Below, piece by piece: positions 1-5,769 of a stretch of 7,746 nt of DNA (its first letter is position 1; each line of letters begins with the position of its first letter). Made by a program: the position numbers and the translations under genes. The DNA comes from Alphaproteobacteria bacterium. Its GTDB lineage: Bacteria; Pseudomonadota; Alphaproteobacteria; ATCC43930; CGMCC-115725. Where the stretch lies: contig VAZF01000299.1 of assembly GCA_005888425.1 (NCBI GenBank), positions 1 through 7,746 on the forward strand, written 5' to 3'. The notes under the pieces are model-generated. The model searched no databases and was not told the DNA's origin. It was given only the letters and a program-made list of their open reading frames with translations.

Positions 1-402
1 CGATGTTTCGGCTGGACGCGCAGCCAACTGCTCGATTCTGTCTGTAAGCCGCTGAATTGCGGCACTGGCCTCTGCGCCAATCAGTGCATGGCCTTCCGGT
101 TGCGCCGCAGCGACAGGGTGCTCAGTCAACTGATCGATTTTAATGCTCAGCCGCTCGATGGCATTGATGATCTCGGTACTATCTGCGTCAGCGCTCTTCG
201 ACTGCGTCATGTCGGCGGAGCGCTCGGCTAGCTCCGCGATCATTGCCGTCAGCCGTTCTATCGCAGTTTTGATTCTCGCCTGTAACCTGCCGCCGATAAA
301 AACGAGAACAATAAGTAGCAGCGCGATGCACGCGTACAGGATGATCACGCCCAACAAGAGTTCCGGCCAGGCTTTCGCGAGAATCGAAGCCAGTTCAGCC
401 AT
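1..402 (-). CDS. Membrane-anchored coiled-coil protein with 34-residue repeats, partial
   Basis: The minus-strand frame from the ATG at 402 stays open to the window edge, giving 134 residues of a longer protein. Residues about 15-38 form one strongly hydrophobic helix, so the protein is probably anchored in the inner membrane by its N-terminus. The rest is hydrophilic and helical with regularly spaced Leu/Ile, as in a coiled coil. The motif A-I-E/Q-R-L-x-x-x-I-x-x-L recurs at residues 47, 81 and 115, an exact 34-residue period, and the third copy is cut by the window edge. A second in-frame ATG lies at 423, adding seven residues; GGGGTG lies about 11 bases before the 402 ATG, which makes 402 slightly preferable. 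The gene is downstream of, and on the same strand as, the acyltransferase, with about 165 bases between. I do not recognise a family. Function unknown; a structural or scaffold role would fit the architecture, but that is inference. Confidence 0.75.
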   Translation of the reverse strand, partial: MAELASILAKAWPELLLGVIILYACIALLLIVLVFIGGRLQARIKTAIERLTAMIAELAERSADMTQSKSADADSTEIINAIERLSIKIDQLTEHPVAAAQPEGHALIGAEASAAIQRLTDRIEQLAARPAETS

Positions 403-568
403 GATTAATTCGGCACCCCGCATACCGTGCGTATGCCGAAGGTCGCCGCAGCCGGGCCCAATCGATTACCGTCATCCCAGAGCCGTACTGCGCGCGTGAG
501 TGGTGAATTGGGATAGTCTGCACCGCGCTGCGCCCTCGATGGTTGTCGCGCGGATTAGCCCCACTACC

Positions 569-1258
569 CTAAAGCTCAGTAACTTCGCTCGCGTAGCGCC
601 ACAACAAGGTTCCCTCAGCCCTCGAGCCCTCGATAAGCCGATCGACTCGTGCGAAGCAGGGCTGCCTTGCACCGTGATGTTCGATCAGGCCGCCGACATG
701 CTCGAATGCCAAACCCAGCCGCGCGAGCAGCCGGATCAGGGCACGCTCCATAACGGCGCAAATATACTGGATCTCATGTTCCCGGCAGATTTCGAGCGCG
801 CCGCGAAACAGGCCGATCGTAATGTATCGCAGCAGCCGGCGATCCTCTGGTTCCGTGCAGCCACGCCGGAATGCCTTCGAGACCGCAAACCGTGATATTT
901 CGGCCGTGTGCGAAGGCGACAGCTGACGCAGTAGCTGCTGGAGACCCGAATCGGTAACGGTATTTATCGGCAGCGGCAGATCTTGCGTGACCATTCCGGG
1001 CAAGATGACGCGCATAGTTCCCGCAGCAACGCCGCTACGGCGGTGGATCAAGAGGGAGTGGACCGACCGATCATCATAAACGTCCCTCTCTCGCCCGTTG
1101 GCCTGCTGACCCGGGTTTTCGTATCGATTTTCGATACAATAGACCTGGTAACGAAGGCGGTGGGCCTCATCGAGAAGGCTAGGCGTATCAGCGCGTACAA
1201 CCTCGAAATGCTGTCGGTAGCAAGACAAGAACTCCTGCCAATGCGAAACACCCGCCAT
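569..1258 (-). CDS. PEP-CTERM/exosortase system-associated acyltransferase (GNAT-like)
   Basis: This 229-residue protein matches what I know of the putative exosortase-associated acyltransferase family (TIGR03694 type), relatives of LuxI-type acyl-homoserine-lactone synthases and N-acyl amino acid synthases. Visible landmarks are RLRYQVY at 34-40 followed by an acidic/aromatic stretch, ERDVYDDRSVHSLLIHR at 57-73, the core strand GTMRVILP at 80-87, AEISRFAVSKAFRR at 119-132, CAVMERALIRLLARLG at 167-182 and HHGARQPCFA at 194-203. Length is close to the usual 230-250 residues, so it looks complete. GAGG stands four bases before the ATG at 1258, supporting this start. Members are predicted to transfer an acyl group; the substrate is unknown. 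They usually sit in exosortase/exopolysaccharide loci, but no exosortase is in this window. It could instead be an orphan N-acyl amino acid or signal synthase. The family call is firm; the reaction is inferred. Confidence 0.88.
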   Translation of the reverse strand: MAGVSHWQEFLSCYRQHFEVVRADTPSLLDEAHRLRYQVYCIENRYENPGQQANGRERDVYDDRSVHSLLIHRRSGVAAGTMRVILPGMVTQDLPLPINTVTDSGLQQLLRQLSPSHTAEISRFAVSKAFRRGCTEPEDRRLLRYITIGLFRGALEICREHEIQYICAVMERALIRLLARLGLAFEHVGGLIEHHGARQPCFARVDRLIEGSRAEGTLLWRYASEVTEL

Positions 1259-1445
1259 ATTCCCTCACACGCGGTTCCCCCAGCGCAGCGCTGAACGCCG
1301 TGCTCCCTCGCAATGTGCAGATCTAGATCCCGACAGCTCCAGCGACCACCCGGCCGGCGCGGCAGCCGAGGTATCTTCCCTACCCGAAGGTATATAGATG
1401 TGAACGCTCGCGGCAACCCTAAAATGTGTCTTATTTGATCCTTTA

Positions 1446-1458
1446 CTACTATTAGTAG
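1446..1458. promoter_or_regulatory. Perfect 6-1-6 palindrome, candidate operator
   Basis: CTACTA-T-TAGTAG is a perfect inverted repeat in an AT-rich patch, about 190 bases upstream of the acyltransferase ATG and about 300 bases upstream of the plus-strand gene at 1758. Its size and symmetry suit a dimeric DNA-binding regulator. There is no matching second copy nearby, and the hairpin would be too AT-rich for a terminator. The operator role is inference. Confidence 0.3.
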
Positions 1459-1571
1459 AAATATCCGGCCGGCTAAGAAATCTATCATGCGCTCTACGGG
1501 GCCGGGCTTGCGCCGAGGCCGCGGGAAATGCTTTCCAAATCCCACGAGTCTCTCGGTCGGTGGAACTCGCT

Positions 1572-1655
1572 ATGCGCATCGATTTCAATTTATTTTATGA
1601 GGCGCTCGAAGAATGTAGGCTATTGAAGAGACGGAATGAGGAGCGGCAAACGTAA
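1572..1655 (+). CDS. Possible very short ORF, 27 aa
   Basis: An ATG at 1572 is preceded by GGTGGA at a seven-base spacing and opens a 27-residue frame (begins MRIDFNLFYEALEE, ends RRNEERQT). The composition is acidic then basic, as in a small amphipathic helix. It lies about 100 bases upstream of the next plus-strand gene and could be a leader peptide or the tail of an older gene. The frame stays open upstream of the ATG for some distance, so it may equally be a remnant. Support is only the ribosome binding site and plausible composition. Confidence 0.25.
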   Translation: MRIDFNLFYEALEECRLLKRRNEERQT

Positions 1656-1757
1656 CTCACAATCCGGGGAGGAAGACAGGGAACCCAGCAAGGCTGGATA
1701 AGTTCACTTCGGTGACGCTCTCTGATCTCTCTGCCTCTAAGGTCCAGGATTCCCTCA

Positions 1758-2066
1758 ATGAGCGACGCTTCCCTTCGAGCTACCATAAACTGCACAATCG
1801 AAATATTGTTAGAGAAAGAACCCATTCAGACGCGGTTATCTCGTGTCGACCGGTATATTACCGAACTCGAACAACACAGGTCTGAACTCCCGGATGGATG
1901 TTGGGAGGCGCTGGAGAATGCAGTTGCCGTGCTGGTTTCTTCAAAAAACACCAGCGTGGCAAATCCTGCCGCTGATGATTATCTGTCGCCGGAACAGGAG
2001 TTTGCGCTCACTGAAGAGCTTCTATCGCTCTACATAGACGCAAGCGGTGGAGCACTGATCGTCTGA
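1758..2066 (+). CDS. Hypothetical protein, 102 aa, helical and acidic
   Basis: The protein is 102 residues, acidic and predicted mostly helical, with no signal peptide, membrane helix or cysteine motif. Residues about 10-55 look like two helices (TIEILLEKEP; VDRYITELEQHRSELP). A C-terminal acidic helix (SPEQEFALTEELLSLYIDA) leads into the hydrophobic end GGALIV. AGGA lies eight bases before the ATG at 1758, supporting this start. Codon use is less GC-rich than in the acyltransferase, which could mean recent acquisition. An overlapping shorter frame from 1843 looks like a shadow. I do not recognise the family. The TITRE-like helical composition would allow a small adaptor or regulator, but nothing specific supports one. 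Confidence 0.6.
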   Translation: MSDASLRATINCTIEILLEKEPIQTRLSRVDRYITELEQHRSELPDGCWEALENAVAVLVSSKNTSVANPAADDYLSPEQEFALTEELLSLYIDASGGALIV

Positions 2067-2078
2067 GCCGAGGGCACG

Positions 2079-2101
2079 GATCTCTATCATCGAGAGAGAT
2101 C
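2079..2101 (+). terminator. Hairpin downstream of the 102-aa gene
   Basis: GATCTCT at 2079-2085 pairs with AGAGATC at 2095-2101 around a nine-base loop, starting 12 bases after the stop of the 102-residue gene. No T-tract follows, so it is not a classical intrinsic terminator. It may be a Rho-associated or RNA-stabilising 3' hairpin. Confidence 0.3.
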
Positions 2102-2225
2102 GGTGGCCTACACGACACATCTATCCTCCTACTATGGTAGAGAGCTGCTTACTCCTCGGGAGCCTCGTCCCCGACTGCTGACCGCCCTGTGCGCAATCGC
2201 TAATTCGCGTTTGCTTTGTTAAGTA

Positions 2226-2340
2226 CTAAATCGCCAAAAACGCGCTTCCGGCTTTCGCCACCTTGAGCTGGTCACCGGCCTCGTCCAGGCGGGCAACCAA
2301 ACCGGCAGGTTCGTCCCAGTCCAATGAGTTTCATTGCCAT
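2226..2340 (-). pseudogene. Fragment of a small protein gene (DWDEPAGLVARLDEAG)
   Basis: On the minus strand a frame ending in TAG at 2226-2228 encodes a coding-looking C-terminus: DWDEPAGLVARLDEAG, then DQLKVAKAGSAFLAI and stop. It has no ATG in its own frame. A TGA stands a few codons upstream, while a neighbouring frame offers ATG at 2340 (MAMKLI). Joining the two needs one frameshift near 2318, which would give a protein of about 36-38 residues. The codons end mostly in G or C. I do not recognise the family. A single indel in a small gene, or the 3' end of a larger one, would both explain it. Confidence 0.35.
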
Positions 2341-2359
2341 GGGCTCCCACAGCTAGTAA

Positions 2360-2572
2360 GCGACCAACGGTTCAGTTTCGGCGCCGATTTGCCTGATGAG
2401 GCTGCTGCATGAAGCGTCGGCCTTTCTCAATGTGCCCATCATCGACCCGCAGAAGGTGCAGGGCCGGTAGCGCGATGCGCCCATCCGCTCTCAGTTTCCA
2501 AGCAATGCCGCGCTCTTGGGCGCAAGAAGAGTACGGCTATTCATCTTCTTCCCGGTCGGTAATGCGAAGTGA
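2360..2572 (+). pseudogene. Decayed coding fragment with internal TAG
   Basis: A plus-strand frame running between stops at 2357 and 2570 reads as protein with one in-frame TAG at 2468-2470. Before the stop it encodes LMRLLHEASAFLNVPIIDPQ-KVQGR; after it, RDAPIRSQFPSNAALLGAR and then the hydrophobic RLFIFFPVGNAK. The amino-acid order and codon use look like real coding sequence on both sides of the stop, which is why I read it as one broken gene. The nearest ATG is at 2396. Its end overlaps the 3' end of the DUF6471 gene on the other strand, which also fits a dead gene. Family not recognised. Confidence 0.35.
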
Positions 2573-2779
2573 CCGGCATCTCATTGCGGTTAAGCACTGA
2601 AGAAGCAACATGGCGCGAAAGCGGCCTCGGTTTATCGTCATTCTGAGGCTTGGGGGTGACTGCTCGACACCAATCTCGGCAAGCTTTTTTGCGAGTTCTT
2701 CGTAGGTGACGCCGCGCCGCACCATTTCTGCCCGAAGTACTCTCTTTGCCTCCGCAGCCCATTCGGCATTGCTCCACAT
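2537..2779 (-). CDS. DUF6471 domain-containing protein, 80 aa
   Basis: The 80-residue protein matches the DUF6471 family as I know it from alphaproteobacteria, small proteins that look like helix-turn-helix DNA-binding folds. The signature runs W7-AAEAKRVLRAEMVRRGVTYEELAKKLAEIGVE (residues 7-39), then SLRMTINRGRF at 44-54 and LLLQCLTAMRCRSLRI at 58-73. It covers the whole usual domain, so it is probably complete. The W/AKRVLRAEM helix and the RGVTYEELAKKLAEIG segment resemble a Cro/XRE-like helix-turn-helix. GAGG lies five bases before the ATG at 2779. A perfect TTGACA lies at 2836-2831 on the same strand, but no good -10 box stands at 16-18 bases from it. The family position is firm; a regulatory role is inferred. 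It sits among mobile-element remnants, where such proteins are often found. Confidence 0.85.
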   Translation of the reverse strand: MWSNAEWAAEAKRVLRAEMVRRGVTYEELAKKLAEIGVEQSPPSLRMTINRGRFRAMLLLQCLTAMRCRSLRITDREEDE

Positions 2780-3017
2780 CAGAGCCTCAAATGAAATGAA
2801 TACGTTACATTCGGCCTATACCGAGGGACCTGTCAACGGGGAGGTCGTGCCTGCCGCACGCCGCTTCATGTAAGCGCTACCATCTGAATGGAGAGGCTCC
2901 ACGATGACGATGGGTACGGGGGCCTAAGTGGTCACACTGCGGCGCCGGGCTGAGGCTCGCATTCAAGCAGCGGGAGCAGTACGCTTCCCTAAGAGAAGGA
3001 TCGGAGGGCCGCATGTC

Positions 3018-3200
3018 ATGTCGGAGCCAGCCGTGGTCATCGAGGATCGGATGTACCCAGGGGAGTGGCGTGTCGAGTGGTACGACGATCACAAGCTGAG
3101 CGAGCTGGCGGTATTTTCTGGTCGCAATGCCCGCAAGCGAGCCATCCAATACGCGGAACTGCAATACGGGGATTACGACGACGTCAGCTTTGGTAGCTGA
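3018..3200 (+). CDS. Small conserved hypothetical protein, 60 aa
   Basis: The open frame begins further upstream at 2928, but the part before 3018 looks non-coding. The ATG at 3018 has GGAGG at nine bases and begins MSEPAVVIEDRMYPG, so I place the start there. The 60-residue product reads EWRVEWYDD at 31 onward from the old start, then a strand-rich middle, SGRNARKRAIQYAELQYGD and an acidic end. I recall closely similar short proteins (VIEERMYPGEWRVE...NARERAIRYA) in Bradyrhizobium-type genomes, which supports a real gene, but their function is unknown to me. The protein is soluble, with no cysteines and no membrane helix. A hairpin follows the stop at 3246-3266. Confidence 0.75.
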   Translation: MSEPAVVIEDRMYPGEWRVEWYDDHKLSELAVFSGRNARKRAIQYAELQYGDYDDVSFGS

Positions 3201-3245
3201 TGTCGACCACACGACGCGGCTTACTAACGGCGTTCGATATTCACG

Positions 3246-3266
3246 GAGGCGTTTTCTCTCCGCCTC
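3246..3266 (+). terminator. Hairpin after the 60-aa gene
   Basis: GAGGCG (3246-3251) pairs with CGCCTC (3261-3266) around a nine-base pyrimidine loop, 45 bases after the stop at 3200. No T-tract follows on the plus strand, so terminator function is weakly supported. Confidence 0.25.
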
Positions 3267-3396
3267 AGCACCGCTCCCCGTTTGGCTAAATCCAAAATTG
3301 GGTATTCGCGGTAAGCTGCGGCGACGCATCAAACGGGCGGAGGCATTGCAGGCAAGCCCAATACGAATCCGATCGCTGCCGATCTCTTCCGGCTGT

Positions 3397-4279
3397 TCAC
3401 GCCGTTTGGATGCTGCCCAAGTCGGGCGCGCATTGGTTAATGAGCGGCGCGATGTAGATCGGCAGATATTTTGGCGCTGACCTTGCCGGGTGCCGACAAC
3501 ACCGGGTTTGTAAATCGACCAGAAGCCCTCAATGATGTTCGTATGGATCGCGCCGAACGTGTTGGTGCTCCGGGGCATACGGCAAGTCGCGGTCCCAGCC
3601 CTTTGTAGCCAATCCACTCGCCTGTGACCAATAGGCTGACTTTCTCGGACACCGCGCCGCACAGGAACGTTTGAGAATGTCGCCCGTCACGCTTTGATGA
3701 CGTGCTAACGACCTTCCCGTTGCACTCGACCGCGCCGACAACGGGCGTCTTGCTCGATCCCATGCCGCTGCATCCGGAGCCGTCACGGCGTGGCTAATGG
3801 CGGTTCTCCGCCTTGCGGCCGAGGAAGGTTTCATCGACCTCGACAATTCCCATGAGCTTGCGGAAACCTTCGTTAGCCAATCCAGCTCGGATGCGGCGAC
3901 ACATATACCAAGCGGTCGCATAAGAGCCGAAACCCATGTAGCGGTGAACTTGAAGGGCGCTGATCCCTTTCTTGCTGGTCAGCATCAGGTGAATGACGCG
4001 AAACCACTGGCGAAGGTCGACCTTCGAGTTCTCGAAAATCGTCCCCACCAGCACCGAGAACCGATAGTTGTTGCCGGGAATGCAAGTATAGCAAACCCAA
4101 TGGAAGGAGCGGGCATGCGGCTTGACCTCCGCATTGCCGCAACGTGGGCACACGACAGATTCCGGCCAGCGATGTTCGGCCAAGTACAACTTGCAAGCCT
4201 CTTCGTCCGGGAAGATCCGCTCGAAATCGCGGATGGTCATTTGTCGGATCGGCGGCTTACCCCGGGACTTGCGAGCCAT
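3397..4279 (-). pseudogene. IS1595-family (ISXO2-like) transposase, degraded
   Basis: The first 161 codons from ATG 4279 (GGGGAG eight bases upstream; a GTG at 4288 is the alternative) are intact. They hold a zinc ribbon with Cys44/Cys47 and Cys63/Cys66 (CPRCG...CYTC), the typical FRVIHLMLTSKKGISALQ helix, and VEVDETF with the first catalytic Asp at residue 149 of the ISXO2-like DDE/RNase H domain. A TAG at 3794-3796 stops the frame. The same frame then resumes as KTPVVGAVECNGKVV, shifts for VTGDILKR, returns for VSEKVSLLVTGEWIGYKGLG, and shifts again to reach GAIHTNIIEGFWSIYKPG, which carries the late catalytic Glu. The end reads KYLPIYIAPLINQ in yet another frame and stops at 3397. About 880 bases is near the length of a full gene. 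At least four lesions make it non-functional. Confidence 0.9.
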
Positions 4280-4310
4280 CCCCGGCACTCCCCAACTGTC
4301 AACGGAGCGT
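3397..4310 (-). mobile_element. IS1595-family insertion sequence remnant
   Basis: The element is defined by its degraded transposase. I could not find terminal inverted repeats or a target duplication by eye, so both limits are approximate. The upstream limit probably lies between 4295 and 4330, beyond the transposase leader. The plus-strand frames across this region (for example 3797-4312) are antisense shadows. Confidence 0.6.
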
Positions 4311-4551
4311 AGCTTGGCCTCCTCTGCCTGTTAACTTCCGCGTAATCGGGCTTATCTTCACGGTGGAATATCCGATCGCCTCCCGGAAAGGGGTTGCGCA
4401 GGCGATACCCGGTGATCTCTGGTCGACTGACGGCCTCGCCGAAAAACATAACCTTCGCCTTCGCCACTGCCTCCGCGTCATCCGAACCATCGAAGGCTTG
4501 GCTGACAAGCAGCCGGTTGCCGCCAAACAGATCCATCACATAACGTGGCAC
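4237..4551 (-). CDS. Small hypothetical protein with PRY start, 3' end probably IS-derived
   Basis: The open frame extends upstream to 4704, but the GTG at 4551 has GGAG at exactly seven bases and begins MPRYVMDLFGGNRLL, so I place the start there (104 residues). The first 65 residues read like short rhizobial proteins of the PRY-start, strand-then-helix type (DUF6894-like): an early aromatic strand, GGNRLL, then the acidic AFDGSDDAEAVAKAK helix. The frame runs past the IS1595 boundary and ends inside the transposase gene at 4237, so the last 30 or so residues (from about RQRRPSYAPL) are probably read from IS sequence and not native. That makes it a truncated, chimeric gene; whether the product is functional is open. 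The family assignment is tentative. Confidence 0.5.
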   Translation of the reverse strand: MPRYVMDLFGGNRLLVSQAFDGSDDAEAVAKAKVMFFGEAVSRPEITGYRLRNPFPGGDRIFHREDKPDYAEVNRQRRPSYAPLTVGECRGWLASPGVSRRSDK

Positions 4552-4569
4552 GGCGTCGCTCCAAGGCGC

Positions 4570-4590
4570 AAAAAAACCCGCGAAGCGGGG
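4570..4590 (-). terminator. Intrinsic terminator just before a ribosome binding site
   Basis: On the minus strand CCCGC-TTC-GCGGG (4589-4577) is followed at once by seven T (4576-4570), the classical Rho-independent form. It ends only eight bases before the GGAG (4562-4559) of the GTG start at 4551. No promoter could fit between, so transcripts of that gene must pass through it. Confidence 0.75.
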
Positions 4591-4619
4591 AAGCCCATAG
4601 GGGACGTTCCTAGGGGCTT
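4591..4619 (-). promoter_or_regulatory. Second hairpin directly upstream of the terminator, possible attenuator leader
   Basis: On the minus strand AAGCCC (4619-4614) pairs with GGGCTT (4596-4591). After one mismatch TAGG pairs with CCTA around a seven-base loop, giving ten pairs in all. It abuts the terminator hairpin. Two consecutive hairpins, a T-tract and then a ribosome binding site resemble an attenuated leader. No known riboswitch is recognised. Confidence 0.4.
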
Positions 4620-4689
4620 GTAAGGACAGCTTCGGCGGGCTGATCGCCCCCGAGATGACCACTGATAATATTCTCCAACCGTTGCCGCC

Positions 4690-5062
4690 TTCAATGGCCT
4701 TCATCTCATTTGCGGGTGCTCGCTGGCCTCCAGACCCGCCGACGCCATGCTGCGCGATGTGGACATATCCCAGGGATCATAGCCGCGGCCTATAGAGGCG
4801 GGCCCGGCAAGCTGGGGAGTATTCCCGGCCGGTCGCTGCGGTGATCGAAGCAACCCAGATTGCAATCGGCCGCATGCCGCCGGTCAGCAGGAACCCGATT
4901 GGACGACAGCAGAAGTCTGTCAGTGCATGGATGCCGTTCAGCAGCACATATACAATGCCGCTGATGACCCGGCGATCATCCACTCGCGGCTTTCCCGTCG
5001 GCAGAATGCGGTACATGGAGCGCGAATTGACGATCGTTCAGCCAGAAATGATCTCGATCCAT
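4690..5062 (-). pseudogene. IS5-type (IS427-like) transposase remnant
   Basis: From ATG 5062, with AAGGA eight bases upstream, the frame reads MDRDHFWLNDRQFALH, matching IS5/IS427-group N-termini. A frameshift near 5015 leads to LPTGKPRVDDRRVISGIVYVLLNG, the best-conserved N-terminal block of these enzymes. Normally about 60-80 further residues, including the first catalytic Asp, separate this block from HALTD.RP.GFLLTGG; here HALTDFCCRPIGFLLTGG follows directly, so an internal deletion has joined the two. After another shift a possible RGYD motif (usually DRGYD, second catalytic Asp) is seen near 4790. The C-terminal third is not recognisable. The usual full gene is 750-850 bases, so only part is left. 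The plus-strand frame at 4841-5218 is its antisense shadow. Confidence 0.75.
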
Positions 5063-5132
5063 GCAGGTTTCCTTTCGGGGACTTTGGATCAGAAAATGCG
5101 CTGGCGGAGAATCCGTTTTATGGGTCTGCAAC

Positions 5133-5229
5133 CTAGGTTGGCGGGTCCCATGTATGCGGCGGATCGTAGCCGATTAAGTCCACTTTCGGTTTTTGGGTCG
5201 GCTTGCCGTCTTTCGTAGAACCGCGACAT
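5133..5229 (-). pseudogene. Fragment of a small hypothetical gene
   Basis: On the minus strand a frame ending at TAG 5133-5135 encodes KPKVDLIGYDPPHTWDPPT, a coding-looking proline-rich tail without a start. A neighbouring frame has ATG at 5229 and reads MSRFYERRQADPK. One indel near 5195 would join them into a protein of about 31-32 residues. It lies just upstream of the IS5 remnant. It overlaps the ATG of the plus-strand membrane protein at 5228, so not both starts need be real. Family not recognised. Confidence 0.3.
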
Positions 5230-5377
5230 GCTTCGGGGTAAAGCTGCGATCATGGCAGTTATAATCCTCACTGCTCTAATCGTGGCCTACCATTGGCGCA
5301 AGGGCGCAGGCACCGTCATCATGCCGGTGGCGCTTCTTGCGTCTTATGCTGTCTGGCGCTGGCGGCGCGAAGACTGA
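5228..5377 (+). CDS. Small membrane protein, 49 aa, two helices
   Basis: The 49-residue product has two hydrophobic segments, residues about 7-21 (AIMAVIILTALIVAY) and 29-41 (TVIMPVALLASYAV), joined by the basic loop HWRKGAG. It ends WRWRRED, a typical cytoplasmic positive tail for a hairpin-like inner-membrane protein. No clear ribosome binding site precedes the ATG at 5228. An internal ATG at 5252 (41 residues, GGGG about 13 bases upstream) is an alternative start. The next gene begins 14 bases after the stop, so the two are probably co-transcribed. Function unknown. The composition strongly favours a real gene despite its size. Confidence 0.6.
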   Translation: MLRGKAAIMAVIILTALIVAYHWRKGAGTVIMPVALLASYAVWRWRRED

Positions 5378-5391
5378 CAAGGCATCAAGAA

Positions 5392-5769
5392 ATGCTGCTC
5401 AGCATGGCTTTCACGGCCACAGAACGCGAAAGAATGGCCGTTCTTATCAATAATCTATGTTTCTATGCGTCCCAGCTGGTAATTCACAGCTCGGCCGAGA
5501 TCTCTCAGCGGGCCCTGCTAAACCTCGACAAGATCAAAAACGAATACGAACCCTTGCTGAAGCGCCTGGACGAAGTTGCCCGCGAGCAGGGCGACCATAG
5601 CCCGCTCAGAGTGATCGAGGATCTCGTTCACCGGCCGAATGATGTTGCCCAGATGCTGATGCTCGTGCGGCGCTGCTTGCTAGCATCGGGATTCTTGGGA
5701 CATTGCTTGGCGCAACCAATCCATGCGGTTTCAGCCGAGGCGCCCAGTCCAGAGAAGCGCCTACATTAG
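5392..5769 (+). CDS. Hypothetical helical protein, 125 aa
   Basis: The open frame starts at 5293 but the early part overlaps the membrane-protein gene in another frame. The ATG at 5392 (125 residues) or 5404 (121 residues, MAFTATERER) is the likely start; neither has a strong ribosome binding site. The product is soluble and mostly helical: ATERERMAVLINNLCFYASQ, a long charged stretch ISQRALLNLDKIKNEYEPLL, a turn around GDHSPLR, and a last helix VAQMLMLVRRCLLASGFLGH. There is no signal peptide or metal motif. It follows the 49-residue membrane protein at 14 bases, which suggests a two-gene operon and perhaps a shared role. I do not recognise the family. Confidence 0.65.
   Translation: MLLSMAFTATERERMAVLINNLCFYASQLVIHSSAEISQRALLNLDKIKNEYEPLLKRLDEVAREQGDHSPLRVIEDLVHRPNDVAQMLMLVRRCLLASGFLGHCLAQPIHAVSAEAPSPEKRLH

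Larger units (their letters stand above)
1259..1757. other. Intergenic stretch between acyltransferase and 102-aa gene
   Basis: About 500 bases separate the minus-strand acyltransferase from the plus-strand gene at 1758, so it must hold the promoters of both. The minus-strand frames crossing it (to 1545 and 1588) show no recognisable protein. It contains the palindrome at 1446-1458, a very short ORF at 1572-1655, and a small TTCG-loop hairpin (TCAC/GTGA stem, 1704-1715). I could not pick a convincing sigma-70 or sigma-54 promoter on either strand. Confidence 0.5.

Noticed and set aside
500..895. 131-residue plus-strand open frame
   Set aside because: It is antisense to the acyltransferase, and its composition is explained by the codon structure of that gene.
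1048..1588. Minus-strand frames of 165 and 107 residues
   Set aside because: No recognisable protein, rich in Arg/Ser/Pro, and the first overlaps the acyltransferase in another frame.
2877..3662. 261-residue minus-strand frame taken as one gene
   Set aside because: Only its start (GAIHTNIIEGFWSI) is meaningful, as part of the frameshifted transposase; the rest is antisense to the 60-residue gene and intergenic DNA.
2831..4306. Shared CTGTCAACGG at about 2830 and 4297 as IS ends or target duplication
   Set aside because: The two copies are in direct orientation, only ten bases match, and such matches are expected by chance in a window of this size.
3797..4623. Plus-strand frames of 171 and 159 residues
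   Set aside because: They are antisense to the IS1595 transposase and the small gene upstream of it, where the minus strand shows clear family motifs.
4841..5218. 125-residue plus-strand frame
   Set aside because: It is antisense to the IS5-type transposase remnant, which carries the recognisable blocks.
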